Source of the DNA: Glaciimonas sp. PAMC28666 | Lineage (GTDB): Bacteria > Pseudomonadota > Gammaproteobacteria > Burkholderiales > Burkholderiaceae_D | Assembly (NCBI RefSeq): GCF_016917355.1 | Contig: NZ_CP070304.1 | Coordinates: 2,852,001-2,916,000, forward strand | Length of the DNA stretch: 64,000 nt | Direction of reading: 5' to 3' | Part shown: in pieces, positions 55,540 through 62,500 of the stretch | Numbering within the stretch: the first letter of the stretch is position 1 | Layout: every line of letters begins with the position of its first letter | Notes under the pieces: generated by a model | Seen by the model: the letters and a program-made list of their open reading frames with translations, nothing else | The model's database searches: none | Told to the model about the DNA's origin: nothing | Translations under genes and position numbers: made by a program

Positions 55540-56775
55540 TTATTTAGCTGGTGATGTTTTGTCTGCGTGCGAAGCGTCAGATGTTGCCGCAGGTGCTATT
55601 GGCGTCGGACTTGTTGCATCCGCTACTGCCGGATTTTTCCAAAGGACTGGCTTCACGACCGCACCCGGTTTAATTTTCTGCAAACCTTCAACGATGACTT
55701 TGTCGCCGGCCTTCAGGCCTTCTGTGACAATCCATTTGTCGCCTTGGGCGTTGTCTGCCTTAATTGTGCGTGTGACAACCTTGTTGTCAGCGTCTACGAC
55801 AAAGACGCTTGCACCGGTCATATCTCGTGTGACCGCTTGCTGTGGGACAGTAATGGCTTGATCGTTGACTGCTTGTTCCAGGCGGGCGCGAACGTACATG
55901 CCGGGTAGCAAACTATGGTCGGGATTAGGAAACTCAGCGCGAATGCTGACTGAGCCGGTAGTCGGGTCAACCGTCAGATCAGAAAAAAGCAGTTTTCCGC
56001 TTTGTGGGTAAGCGCTACCATCTTCCGTGACCAAAGTGACCTTTGCCTGCCCTTTACCGACGCTTTGCAACTGACCGCTTTTCATGGCCTGCTGCAATTT
56101 CAGGATATCGGTGCTGGATTGCGTCAGATTTACGTATATCGGGTCGATTTGCTGTACGGTTGCGAGTTGGGTAACTTCGCCTTGTCCCACCAAGGCACCC
56201 TCTGTGACCAATGCGCGACCGATGCGGCCGGAAATTGGTGAGCTGACTGTGGCATAACCAAGGTTCAGGCTGGCAGTCTGGCGGGCCGCTTTGGCTGAAG
56301 CAACGTCCGCTGCAGCTTGTTTTTGTAAAGCGATGGCATCGTCATAATCTTGCTTACTGACCGCATTGGCTTCCACTAATGGCTTATAACGTTGCGCTTT
56401 CAGCGTCGCCTGAGTCAGGTTGGCTTCTGCTTTCGCGAGCGTTGCCTGAATGCTCTCAAACGTCGCCTGCAGTTGCGCTGGATCAATGTTGAACAACACC
56501 TGTCCGGCCTTGACGTCGCTTCCTTCAACGAAGTTGCGTTTGAGAATAATCCCGGCAGCACGTGCGCGTACTTCAGCAATGCGGGTGGCTTCCAGGCGAC
56601 CTGGTAATTCTGAGGCCAATGCGAGACGTTCCGGAGCGATACTAACGACAGCTACTTCCGCTGGCGGTGGGGCGGCTGGTGCTTCGGCTTTTTTCCCGCA
56701 AGCGGCAACCGCCGATAATGCTGCTATGGCCAACGCCATGCGCGTAAAACGGTATAGTGATTCTGCTGAATTCAT
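55540..56775 (-). CDS. acrA: RND efflux periplasmic adaptor (AcrA/MexA family)
   Basis: Membrane-fusion lipoprotein bridging AcrB and the OprM channel. 411 residues. The signal with lipobox is MALAIAALSAVAAC (Cys26). It is followed by the lipoyl half-motif (RAAGIILKRNFVEGSDVKAG), a coiled-coil hairpin (about residues 110-170), the second lipoyl part (VSSPISGRIGRALVTEGALV) and a beta-barrel (VDPTTGSVSIRAEFPNPDHS). The C-terminal tail is Ala/Pro/Thr-rich. It is the first gene of the minus-strand efflux operon, about 160 bp from the promoter/operator at 56936-56966. Confidence 0.97.
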   Translation of the reverse strand: MNSAESLYRFTRMALAIAALSAVAACGKKAEAPAAPPPAEVAVVSIAPERLALASELPGRLEATRIAEVRARAAGIILKRNFVEGSDVKAGQVLFNIDPAQLQATFESIQATLAKAEANLTQATLKAQRYKPLVEANAVSKQDYDDAIALQKQAAADVASAKAARQTASLNLGYATVSSPISGRIGRALVTEGALVGQGEVTQLATVQQIDPIYVNLTQSSTDILKLQQAMKSGQLQSVGKGQAKVTLVTEDGSAYPQSGKLLFSDLTVDPTTGSVSIRAEFPNPDHSLLPGMYVRARLEQAVNDQAITVPQQAVTRDMTGASVFVVDADNKVVTRTIKADNAQGDKWIVTEGLKAGDKVIVEGLQKIKPGAVVKPVLWKNPAVADATSPTPIAPAATSDASHADKTSPAK

Positions 56776-56935
56776 GAAATATCTCGCACGTTGAGTGAAT
56801 AAGTAACGGTCATGCCTGGGGGTAATGCGGGCCTGCGCTGACGAAGGAATGCGGTAATAGGGTGAGGCTTAGCGGGCGTAGATAATCTGCAGCCCTGTTG
56901 GGTATGGTTGATCGGTGAGGCGTCGTGGATGTGGT

Positions 56936-56966
56936 ATTATACATACATTCATGAATGTATGTGCAA
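56936..56966 (-). promoter_or_regulatory. acrAB promoter with an embedded AcrR-type operator
   Basis: On the minus strand TTGCAC (56966-56961) and TATAAT (56941-56936) are separated by 19 bp. This is a plausible sigma-70 promoter with a perfect -10 box and a slightly long spacer. A perfect 22-bp palindrome at 56941-56962, with half-site ACATACATTCA and its mirror, fills the spacer. The sequence differs only slightly from the E. coli AcrR operator that I remember. A repressor bound here would block the efflux promoter and probably also the divergent acrR start 55 bp away. Confidence 0.85.
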
Positions 56967-57017
56967 AGGGTGCTTTAAATGTTGCACTTGCACACTATGT
57001 TGGCTGGGAGATAGAAA

Positions 57018-57656
57018 ATGGCAAGATGTACAAAAGAAGAATCGCTGGAAACGCGGTCCCGGATTCTGGATGCGGCAGTAGACGTATTTTATTCGCAGGG
57101 CGTGTCGCAGACCTCACTCGCCGATGTGGCCAATGCGGCGGGCGTGTCGAGGGGCGCAATTTATTGGCATTTCACCAATAAAAGTGATTTATTTAACGCA
57201 ATGTGTGAGCGTGTGCGGCTTCCGATGGAGGCCTTGATTCGAAACAGTGCCGAGGAAAGTTCAATCGATCCTCTGGGCCAATTTCGAAGCTGGTGTCTGT
57301 TCGCCTTGGGTGAAGGCGTTAACAACGCACAGACTCGGAAGATATTTGCCACGATCTTGCATAAGTGCGAATTCGTTGATCCACTTGATCCAATCTATAT
57401 GCGCCAGCAAGAATGCTTCCTGGAAGGCCGCATCAATATTCAGCGTATTCTTCGCTTTGCAGTGGCAAAAGGGCAACTGCCGCGCAATCTTGACCCGAAC
57501 CTTGCGGCGATCATGGTGCAGGCGCTTTTATCGGGCGTACTGGAAAACTGGCTATTCAACACGGATAGCTTTGATCTGGGCGAGCAGGCAGCCAGAATAG
57601 TTGATTTCTGTATACATGGTTTAAAAACTGCACCAACTCTGCAAAAAATGATCTGA
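57018..57656 (+). CDS. acrR: TetR family efflux repressor (AcrR/TtgR-like)
   Basis: Transcriptional repressor of 212 residues divergent from acrA. The N-terminal HTH is typical: RSRILDAAVDVFYSQGVSQT, then SLADVANAAGVSRGAIYWHF (about residues 34-53) and NKSDLFNAMCERV. The all-helical ligand domain is of the TetR_C_2 type (AcrR/MexZ group), with CLFALGEGVNNAQTRKIFAT. The operator palindrome lies 55 bp before the start. Autoregulation plus control of acrAB-oprM by hydrophobic ligands is inferred from family precedent. The ATG at 57018 follows GGGAGATAGAAA. Confidence 0.95.
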   Translation: MARCTKEESLETRSRILDAAVDVFYSQGVSQTSLADVANAAGVSRGAIYWHFTNKSDLFNAMCERVRLPMEALIRNSAEESSIDPLGQFRSWCLFALGEGVNNAQTRKIFATILHKCEFVDPLDPIYMRQQECFLEGRINIQRILRFAVAKGQLPRNLDPNLAAIMVQALLSGVLENWLFNTDSFDLGEQAARIVDFCIHGLKTAPTLQKMI

Positions 57657-57813
57657 TGCGGTTGGTAGTTGGTTGTGCTTTCAGCACATCAAAGCGAGCT
57701 TGCCAGTCGCGCAATCTCAAATCCTGCCCGGCCTGAAAAAAGGCCACCTCGCTATTCGCCTGGCTGACGCCCACAGCAAAAGTGAAATTTCAGGTGCAGG
57801 AGACTCGAAGTCT

Positions 57814-58137
57814 TCAATAGACGGGCATGGTGTTATCAACCTGTTGCGCCCATGCATGTATGCCGCCGGTAAGATTAATCACGTTGGTGAAATGATTGCG
57901 TTCCAAAAATGCCGCCACCGACATGCTACGCGCACCGTGGTGGCAAATGCAGACCACCTGTTGGTCTTCTTCCAGTTCATTGAGGCGACCCGGAATGGTT
58001 TGCATCGGGATTAATTGCGAATCCGCTATATGGCAGGTTTCGTATTCCCAGGGCTCCCGCACGTCCAGCAGTAATGGCGTCGGGCGGTTTGGATCGGCGA
58101 TCCAGGCAGCTAATTCAGGGGCGGTAAGATATTGCAT
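57814..58137 (-). CDS. Rhodanese-like sulfurtransferase domain protein
   Basis: Single-domain rhodanese of 107 residues from the chosen start. Motifs: PLLLDVREPWEYETCHIADS, and the active-site loop CHHGARS, with the first Cys as the persulfide carrier, followed by LTGGIHAWAQQVD. The physiological acceptor is unknown. A longer form would begin at the ATG at 58185 (MSDFKVRPG...), but that codon lies within a 31-base hairpin and the extra residues are not typical of close relatives. The ATG at 58137, giving MQYLTAPELAAW, is preferred. It lies directly downstream of the isoaspartate methyltransferase, a pairing common in Burkholderiales. Confidence 0.88.
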   Translation of the reverse strand: MQYLTAPELAAWIADPNRPTPLLLDVREPWEYETCHIADSQLIPMQTIPGRLNELEEDQQVVCICHHGARSMSVAAFLERNHFTNVINLTGGIHAWAQQVDNTMPVY

Positions 58138-58170
58138 CGTATGCTCGTCGGTGAGTTTGCCGGGTCGGAC

Positions 58171-58201
58171 TTTAAAATCAGACATAACGTCCGATTTTAA
58201 A
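58171..58201. promoter_or_regulatory. 31-base AT-rich hairpin between pcm and the rhodanese gene
   Basis: On the minus strand TTTAAAATCGGAC, loop GTTAT, then GTCTGATTTTAAA can pair over 13 positions with one G-U. The loop and stem include a GGA and an in-frame ATG (58185) that could start a longer rhodanese. It may hide that start, act as a weak processing or terminator stem, or serve as a temperature-sensitive element. It lacks a T run. Confidence 0.5.
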
Positions 58202-58229
58202 ATCAAAACTTAACTTTAAACTGTCAAGA

Positions 58230-58895
58230 TCAAAACTTAAAATGAGAACGCGGAGCGGCGTCACGTAATGGCCGTGCACCTGTTTCAAACAGATTCCGGG
58301 TATCGAATGCGGTATCCGAAATGCGGGAAATGACCTGCGCTACCATCACTGGCGCTTCGCCGATAATGGCGACAATGCGACCACCAATCTTAAGTTGCTC
58401 CAAAAACGCGGCCGGGAGCGACGCCAGCGAACCTGAAATCATGATAACGTCATAAGTGGTTTCTTTGCCCTCAAGCCACCCCTGCGCGCCGTTTCCCTCT
58501 ACAACCTCGACGTTACGCACGCCATAAGCGCTTAAATTCTTTTCTGCGAAGGCTTTCAACTCTGCGTCAATTTCCACGGTCACTACGTGACGTGCCTTAT
58601 GCGCCAAAAGCGCCGCCATATAACCTGATCCGGTCCCGATTTCCAAAACGCTCTCGTGCTTTTTGACGGCAGCTTCTTGCAGCAGGCGCGCTTCCACTTT
58701 CGGCGACAGCATGCATTCTCCGCTGTCTCCTGGCAAAGGAATTTCGGTATCGCTAAAGGCCAGACTCTTATACGCCGCTTGCACGAATTCTTCGCGCCGA
58801 ACCACCGTAAGCAGGTCGAGAATGTCCAGTTCCAGCACATTCCAGGGACGGATTTGCTGTTCGATCATATTGAAACGAGCTTGTTCGATATTCAT
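58230..58895 (-). CDS. pcm: Protein-L-isoaspartate O-methyltransferase family
   Basis: SAM-dependent methyltransferase that repairs isoaspartyl residues. In 221 residues the family blocks are visible: MIEQQIRPWNVLELDILDLL at the N-terminus, ECMLSPKVEARLLQEAA, SAM loop VLEIGTGSGYMAALLAHKA, VTVEIDAELKAFAEKNLSAY and the C-terminal LFETGARPLRDAAPRSHFKF. The usual substrate loop TISQPYIVA is replaced by the ECMLSPKVEA form, as in a divergent Burkholderiales branch. True isoaspartate repair is therefore somewhat uncertain. It is followed on the same strand by the rhodanese gene. Confidence 0.85.
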   Translation of the reverse strand: MNIEQARFNMIEQQIRPWNVLELDILDLLTVVRREEFVQAAYKSLAFSDTEIPLPGDSGECMLSPKVEARLLQEAAVKKHESVLEIGTGSGYMAALLAHKARHVVTVEIDAELKAFAEKNLSAYGVRNVEVVEGNGAQGWLEGKETTYDVIMISGSLASLPAAFLEQLKIGGRIVAIIGEAPVMVAQVISRISDTAFDTRNLFETGARPLRDAAPRSHFKF

Positions 58896-59153
58896 GGCGG
58901 AGGTCGATAACGGGATAAAGACGTCATTCTATCAAGGACGACCTTAAAAACCTACTGGAAGGTCTAATTTCGCCTGCGCATCCAATATCTTGGCTTTTGC
59001 ATTATTTTTAACAATGTCGAAAGGAAATTGGGAGGCCGTTTTTTATTTTGCACGGCGCGTTAAGCCGTAAGGTAATAGCTATTTACGGTTAAAATGCGGC
59101 TTTGACGTGGCGACTGATAGTGGAATGATAGAGAAGAATGAAAGAGAAGCGCA

Positions 59154-59522
59154 ATGTCAAAATGTCATTTTTTAACGCCAACGCGCATACTAATCAATAT
59201 GCCAATCGTTAAGCCCTTGCTTTCTGTCCCAGATTCGATTGTGAGCACCTCCTTATTGCCTCCCTCATGTCGTCCTGGTTGCGGTGCCTGTTGTACCGCA
59301 CCGTCCATTTCTTCGGCGATTCCCGGCATGCCGCACGGCAAGCCCGCTGGCGTGCGCTGCATCCAGCTCGATCATGCAAATAAATGTCAAATTTTTGGCG
59401 CGCCGGAGCGGCCGGCTGTTTGCGGAAATTTGCAGCCGTCGTCAGAAATGTGCGGCGATTCGCAAATGCACGCAATGCTTTTCCTCAGCGAGCTTGAACG
59501 ATTAACTGCGGTGACCGTCTGA
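59154..59522 (+). CDS. YkgJ family Cys-cluster protein
   Basis: Small protein of up to 122 residues with a cysteine pattern that probably binds a metal or Fe-S cluster: CRPGCGACC near residues 39-47, then [22 protein letters not shown] and a final Cys. The family (CxxCxxCC-type, formerly UPF0153) is of unknown function. The start at 59154 follows GAGAAG; an internal ATG at 59199 would remove 15 residues and also leave the cluster intact. It is separated by about 260 bp from pcm and 75 bp from the lipoprotein gene. Confidence 0.85.
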   Translation: MSKCHFLTPTRILINMPIVKPLLSVPDSIVSTSLLPPSCRPGCGACCTAPSISSAIPGMPHGKPAGVRCIQLDHANKCQIFGAPERPAVCGNLQPSSEMCGDSQMHAMLFLSELERLTAVTV

Positions 59523-59596
59523 AATACACGTTCACTTCATTTACCACCGCGAAGGTGAGCAAACAATTGCCTCAAAATTAACTAACAAGGATATTG

Positions 59597-60148
59597 ATGA
59601 AACGTAAATGGATAGCGGTGCTCGCCTTGATGAGTGTATTTCTGTTTAGTTCGTGCGCGATGTTGATCGGAACACGGGATGTCGATTTTTCATTAACCAG
59701 CTTGCAACAATCTCTAAATAAACGGTTACCTTTTACGAAACGTTATTTAGGTCTCATTGAAGTCACCGCAAGCAACGCGCAGTTGGCGCTGGATGCCGGT
59801 CAAGGGAGGTTGCTGGTTGACATGGACGTCACCATGGCGTTGCCATTGACGGGAAAATCCTGGTCTGGCAAGTTGGCGATGTCTGGCGTGATCGCTTTGG
59901 ATGGCGCGCATAACGCAGTGATATTAACCAATACGCGTCTGGATAGAATTACCCTCGCCAATTTAGACGGCGCTTACAGCGAACAAGCAACCCAGATAGG
60001 CGGCTTATTGGCGCGGGAATTAATGCAGAGTGTGCCGTTATATAGTTTTAAGCCGGAAGATTTGCGTTTTGTTGGCGTGACGTTTGTGCCGACTAAAATT
60101 GTTACAAGGACGGATCGCCTGGTTGTCACGTTTGAGCCTCAAAAATGA
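59597..60148 (+). CDS. DUF1439 family lipoprotein
   Basis: Predicted lipoprotein of 183 residues with signal KWIAVLALMSVFLFSSC, lipid Cys at residue 20. The mature part is beta-rich with a repeating amphipathic pattern (VDFSLTSLQQSLNKRLPFTK, ASNAQLALDAGQGRLLVDMD). This matches the DUF1439 family (E. coli YceB), which has a tubular lipid-binding-like fold; function unknown. The ATG at 59597, after AAGGA, is chosen over the TTG three bases earlier. Confidence 0.88.
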   Translation: MKRKWIAVLALMSVFLFSSCAMLIGTRDVDFSLTSLQQSLNKRLPFTKRYLGLIEVTASNAQLALDAGQGRLLVDMDVTMALPLTGKSWSGKLAMSGVIALDGAHNAVILTNTRLDRITLANLDGAYSEQATQIGGLLARELMQSVPLYSFKPEDLRFVGVTFVPTKIVTRTDRLVVTFEPQK

Positions 60149-60321
60149 AGGTAGATCGAGGCGATCAATTGAGTCGTCGCCGCCCACTGTTCATCTGCGC
60201 GCATGCGCTATCTTGCGCGGCAGTCGTTCCTTCGATCCTGAATGATTTCGTTGGCAAATTCTCTGACCTGACCGGGCAATTCCAGATCATTCAGCATAAC
60301 CGGACATAACTTACTTTCTAC

Positions 60322-61176
60322 ATGGATATATTTCTTGCGTTAAAAGTCATCATCATGGGTGTGGTCGAAGGATTGACTGAATTCCTTCCTGTTTCCTCGA
60401 CCGGTCATTTAATTCTGGCCGGAAGTTTGCTTAATTTTTCAGCGGATATTGGACGTGGCAAAGCCGAAGTATTCGATATCGCCATTCAAGCGGGGGCTAT
60501 TTTTGCGGTCTGTTGGGAATATCGTATTCGAATCGCTGATGTATTGCTTGGTTTGACGACCGAACCGAAAGCGCAAAAATTAGTCCGTAATCTGATCGTT
60601 GCCTTTATACCCGCCGCGATTATGGGTTTGTTGTTCAGCAAAATCATTAAAGAAAAATTATTTGCACCGGTTCCCGTCGCCATTGCACTCGTGGTCGGCG
60701 GATTGATTATTTTATGGGTAGAGCGTCGTAACAAAAACTCTTTGCCGGATCAAGCAGGTAGTCGGGTGGAAACAGTCGACGACATGACGGCGATGGACGC
60801 ATTAAAAATCGGTTTTGCCCAAGCCTTTGCGCTTATTCCTGGCACCAGCCGTTCGGGCGCAACGATTATCGGCGGGATGATGTTTGGTCTATCGCGTAAA
60901 GCGGCGACGGAGTTCTCATTTTTTCTCGCCATTCCAACGTTGTTTGCCGCGACCATTTATTCACTATATAAAGACCGGGCGTTGCTCAGCGCCGCCGATC
61001 TACCGTTATTTTCGCTTGGTACGGTAGCGGCATTTATTTCAGCGTTCTTCTGTGTGCGTTGGTTATTGCGCTATATTGCCACGCATGACTTTACACTGTT
61101 CGCCTGGTATCGCATCGTGTTCGGACTCGTCATATTGTTGACAGGCTATACCGGCGCGGTGGCGTGGGAGCATTGA
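60322..61176 (+). CDS. uppP: Undecaprenyl-diphosphatase (first copy)
   Basis: Membrane pyrophosphatase recycling undecaprenyl diphosphate to the monophosphate carrier used for peptidoglycan and O-antigen. 284 residues with about eight hydrophobic helices. Catalytic block one is [19 protein letters not shown], with both glutamates; block two is [18 protein letters not shown] (starting at residue 173). The family size is 265-285. A separate paralogue follows at 61371. Confidence 0.96.
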   Translation: MDIFLALKVIIMGVVEGLTEFLPVSSTGHLILAGSLLNFSADIGRGKAEVFDIAIQAGAIFAVCWEYRIRIADVLLGLTTEPKAQKLVRNLIVAFIPAAIMGLLFSKIIKEKLFAPVPVAIALVVGGLIILWVERRNKNSLPDQAGSRVETVDDMTAMDALKIGFAQAFALIPGTSRSGATIIGGMMFGLSRKAATEFSFFLAIPTLFAATIYSLYKDRALLSAADLPLFSLGTVAAFISAFFCVRWLLRYIATHDFTLFAWYRIVFGLVILLTGYTGAVAWEH

Positions 61177-61184
61177 TTCAGCTA

Positions 61185-61245
61185 GTAGTAGGAAGTAATA
61201 ATCAGTAAGTAATAATTAGTAAGTAATAAGTAGTAATAGATAACC
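61185..61245. repeat. Short tandem AGTAATAA-type repeats between the two uppP genes
   Basis: Units close to AGTAAGTAATAATT recur about every 14 bases from 61190 to 61240, with variation (AGTAATAATC, AGTAAGTAATAATT, AGTAAGTAATAAGT, AGTAATAG). This is the fourth short-period array in an intergenic spacer in this window. No function is visible. Confidence 0.75.
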
Positions 61246-61370
61246 AAGTTGGAAGCATTAAAGTGAAATCGTTGTTGTTCACGTAATAGTTATCGTGATT
61301 GTGTATTTCTTGTCTTAAATTTATTGATGCACGGTAGCGCGCGTTGCAAAAAACGCGAATGGAGAATCGT

Positions 61371-62243
61371 TTGGCAAATATTTGTTCCGCCGGTCTGGAT
61401 ATCGGCTTCGCTTCGTTGAATTATGTACAAATTGGGATACTCGGCATCATTCAAGGAATCTCCGAATTATTACCAATTTCGTCGACCGCACACATGCGGA
61501 TTGTTCCAGCCGTGCTAGGTTGGCACGATCCAGGGTCCGCATTTTCAGCGGCAATGCAGCTCGCCGCTTTGGTTGCGGTGGTGAGTTATTTTTGGCGCGA
61601 CGTGCGTCAGGTGACGGTCGGTAGCGTTACCGCGCTGCGCGAGCGCGATTATCGCAGCCCGTCGTTGCGGCTGGGAATAGCAATTTTAGTCGCCACCATA
61701 CCAATCGGTATCGTCGGGCTGGCATTGTCGCCAGTGTTGAATGCCTGTAATTCGCCGTTGCGGAGCCTGACTGTGATCGGTTACGCCTGTGTTGGTCTGG
61801 CAATTTTGCTGGCGCTGGCAGAAATGACTGCAAAGCATCGTCGCACCGTCGGCGAAATGCGGATGCGGGACGCGGTGTTTGTTGGCTTGGCACAAGTGGG
61901 CGCGCTGATTCCCGGTGTGTCGCGCTCAGGATCGACTTTGACTGCTGCGCTATTTTTGAACTTCAAGCGTGAAGAAGCGGCCCGTTTCTCATTTTTATTG
62001 GGTTTACCTGCCATTGCCCTGGCGGGCTTAAAAGAGCTATGGCATTTATTCCATGCGCACATGCCATTAGATGCCTGGCTATTGCTGCTGTTCGGTCTGG
62101 TGGTCGCGAGTATTTCAGCCTTTTTCGCGATTTGGGGCTTGATGAAAGTCCTTGAAAAATTCTCGACCTGGCCATTTATTATTTACCGGGGCGCATTGGG
62201 TATCTTTTTGCTGGTGGCGGTTGGAACAGGTTACCTTCAATAA
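61371..62243 (+). CDS. uppP2: Undecaprenyl-diphosphatase family protein (second copy, divergent)
   Basis: A second BacA/UppP protein of about 290 residues. Block one reads GIIQGISELLPISSTAHMRI, using Gln where the first copy has Glu; the (E/Q)xxxE pattern is allowed in the family. Block two reads PGVSRSGSTLTAALFLNF. About eight hydrophobic helices. The reading frame has three possible starts: TTG 61344, ATG 61359 and TTG 61371. Only the last has a good ribosome site (GGAGAAT, 61361-61367), so it is preferred. Identity to copy one is low except at the catalytic blocks, so this looks like an old paralogue rather than a recent duplication. Confidence 0.88.
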   Translation: MANICSAGLDIGFASLNYVQIGILGIIQGISELLPISSTAHMRIVPAVLGWHDPGSAFSAAMQLAALVAVVSYFWRDVRQVTVGSVTALRERDYRSPSLRLGIAILVATIPIGIVGLALSPVLNACNSPLRSLTVIGYACVGLAILLALAEMTAKHRRTVGEMRMRDAVFVGLAQVGALIPGVSRSGSTLTAALFLNFKREEAARFSFLLGLPAIALAGLKELWHLFHAHMPLDAWLLLLFGLVVASISAFFAIWGLMKVLEKFSTWPFIIYRGALGIFLLVAVGTGYLQ

Positions 62244-62257
62244 TCGCTATGACACCG

Positions 62258-62299
62258 AACCTGCTTTCGCCTGAGCCTACAATCTCGGGGAAGCAGGTT
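62258..62299. promoter_or_regulatory. Inverted repeat upstream of recQ
   Basis: AACCTGCTT (62258-62266) and AAGCAGGTT (62291-62299) are perfect 9-bp inverted copies with 24 bases between them. They lie just after the second uppP stop and 200 bp before recQ. There is no following T run, so a protein-binding dyad or a weak terminator are both possible. Confidence 0.45.
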
Positions 62300-62500
62300 A
62301 GCCGGTTTGCGGTGCGGGAAAAAACCATTTGATCTACTTAGGTAACTCCCTGAATCTGCACCCGCTGAATGTCGTGTCAAGTGCCCCTTTAGTCGTTAAG
62401 CGTTGACTTTATCTCGCACCGTGATGCTTAATCCAGTCTGAGTTCCATTCAGTTTTTACTTCTATTTTTCTTTCCTTTCATTTCCTTTTATTCCCTATTA

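Noticed and set aside
57673-58014. 113-codon plus-strand frame opposite the rhodanese gene
   Set aside because: Antisense to a clear rhodanese domain and without motifs of its own.
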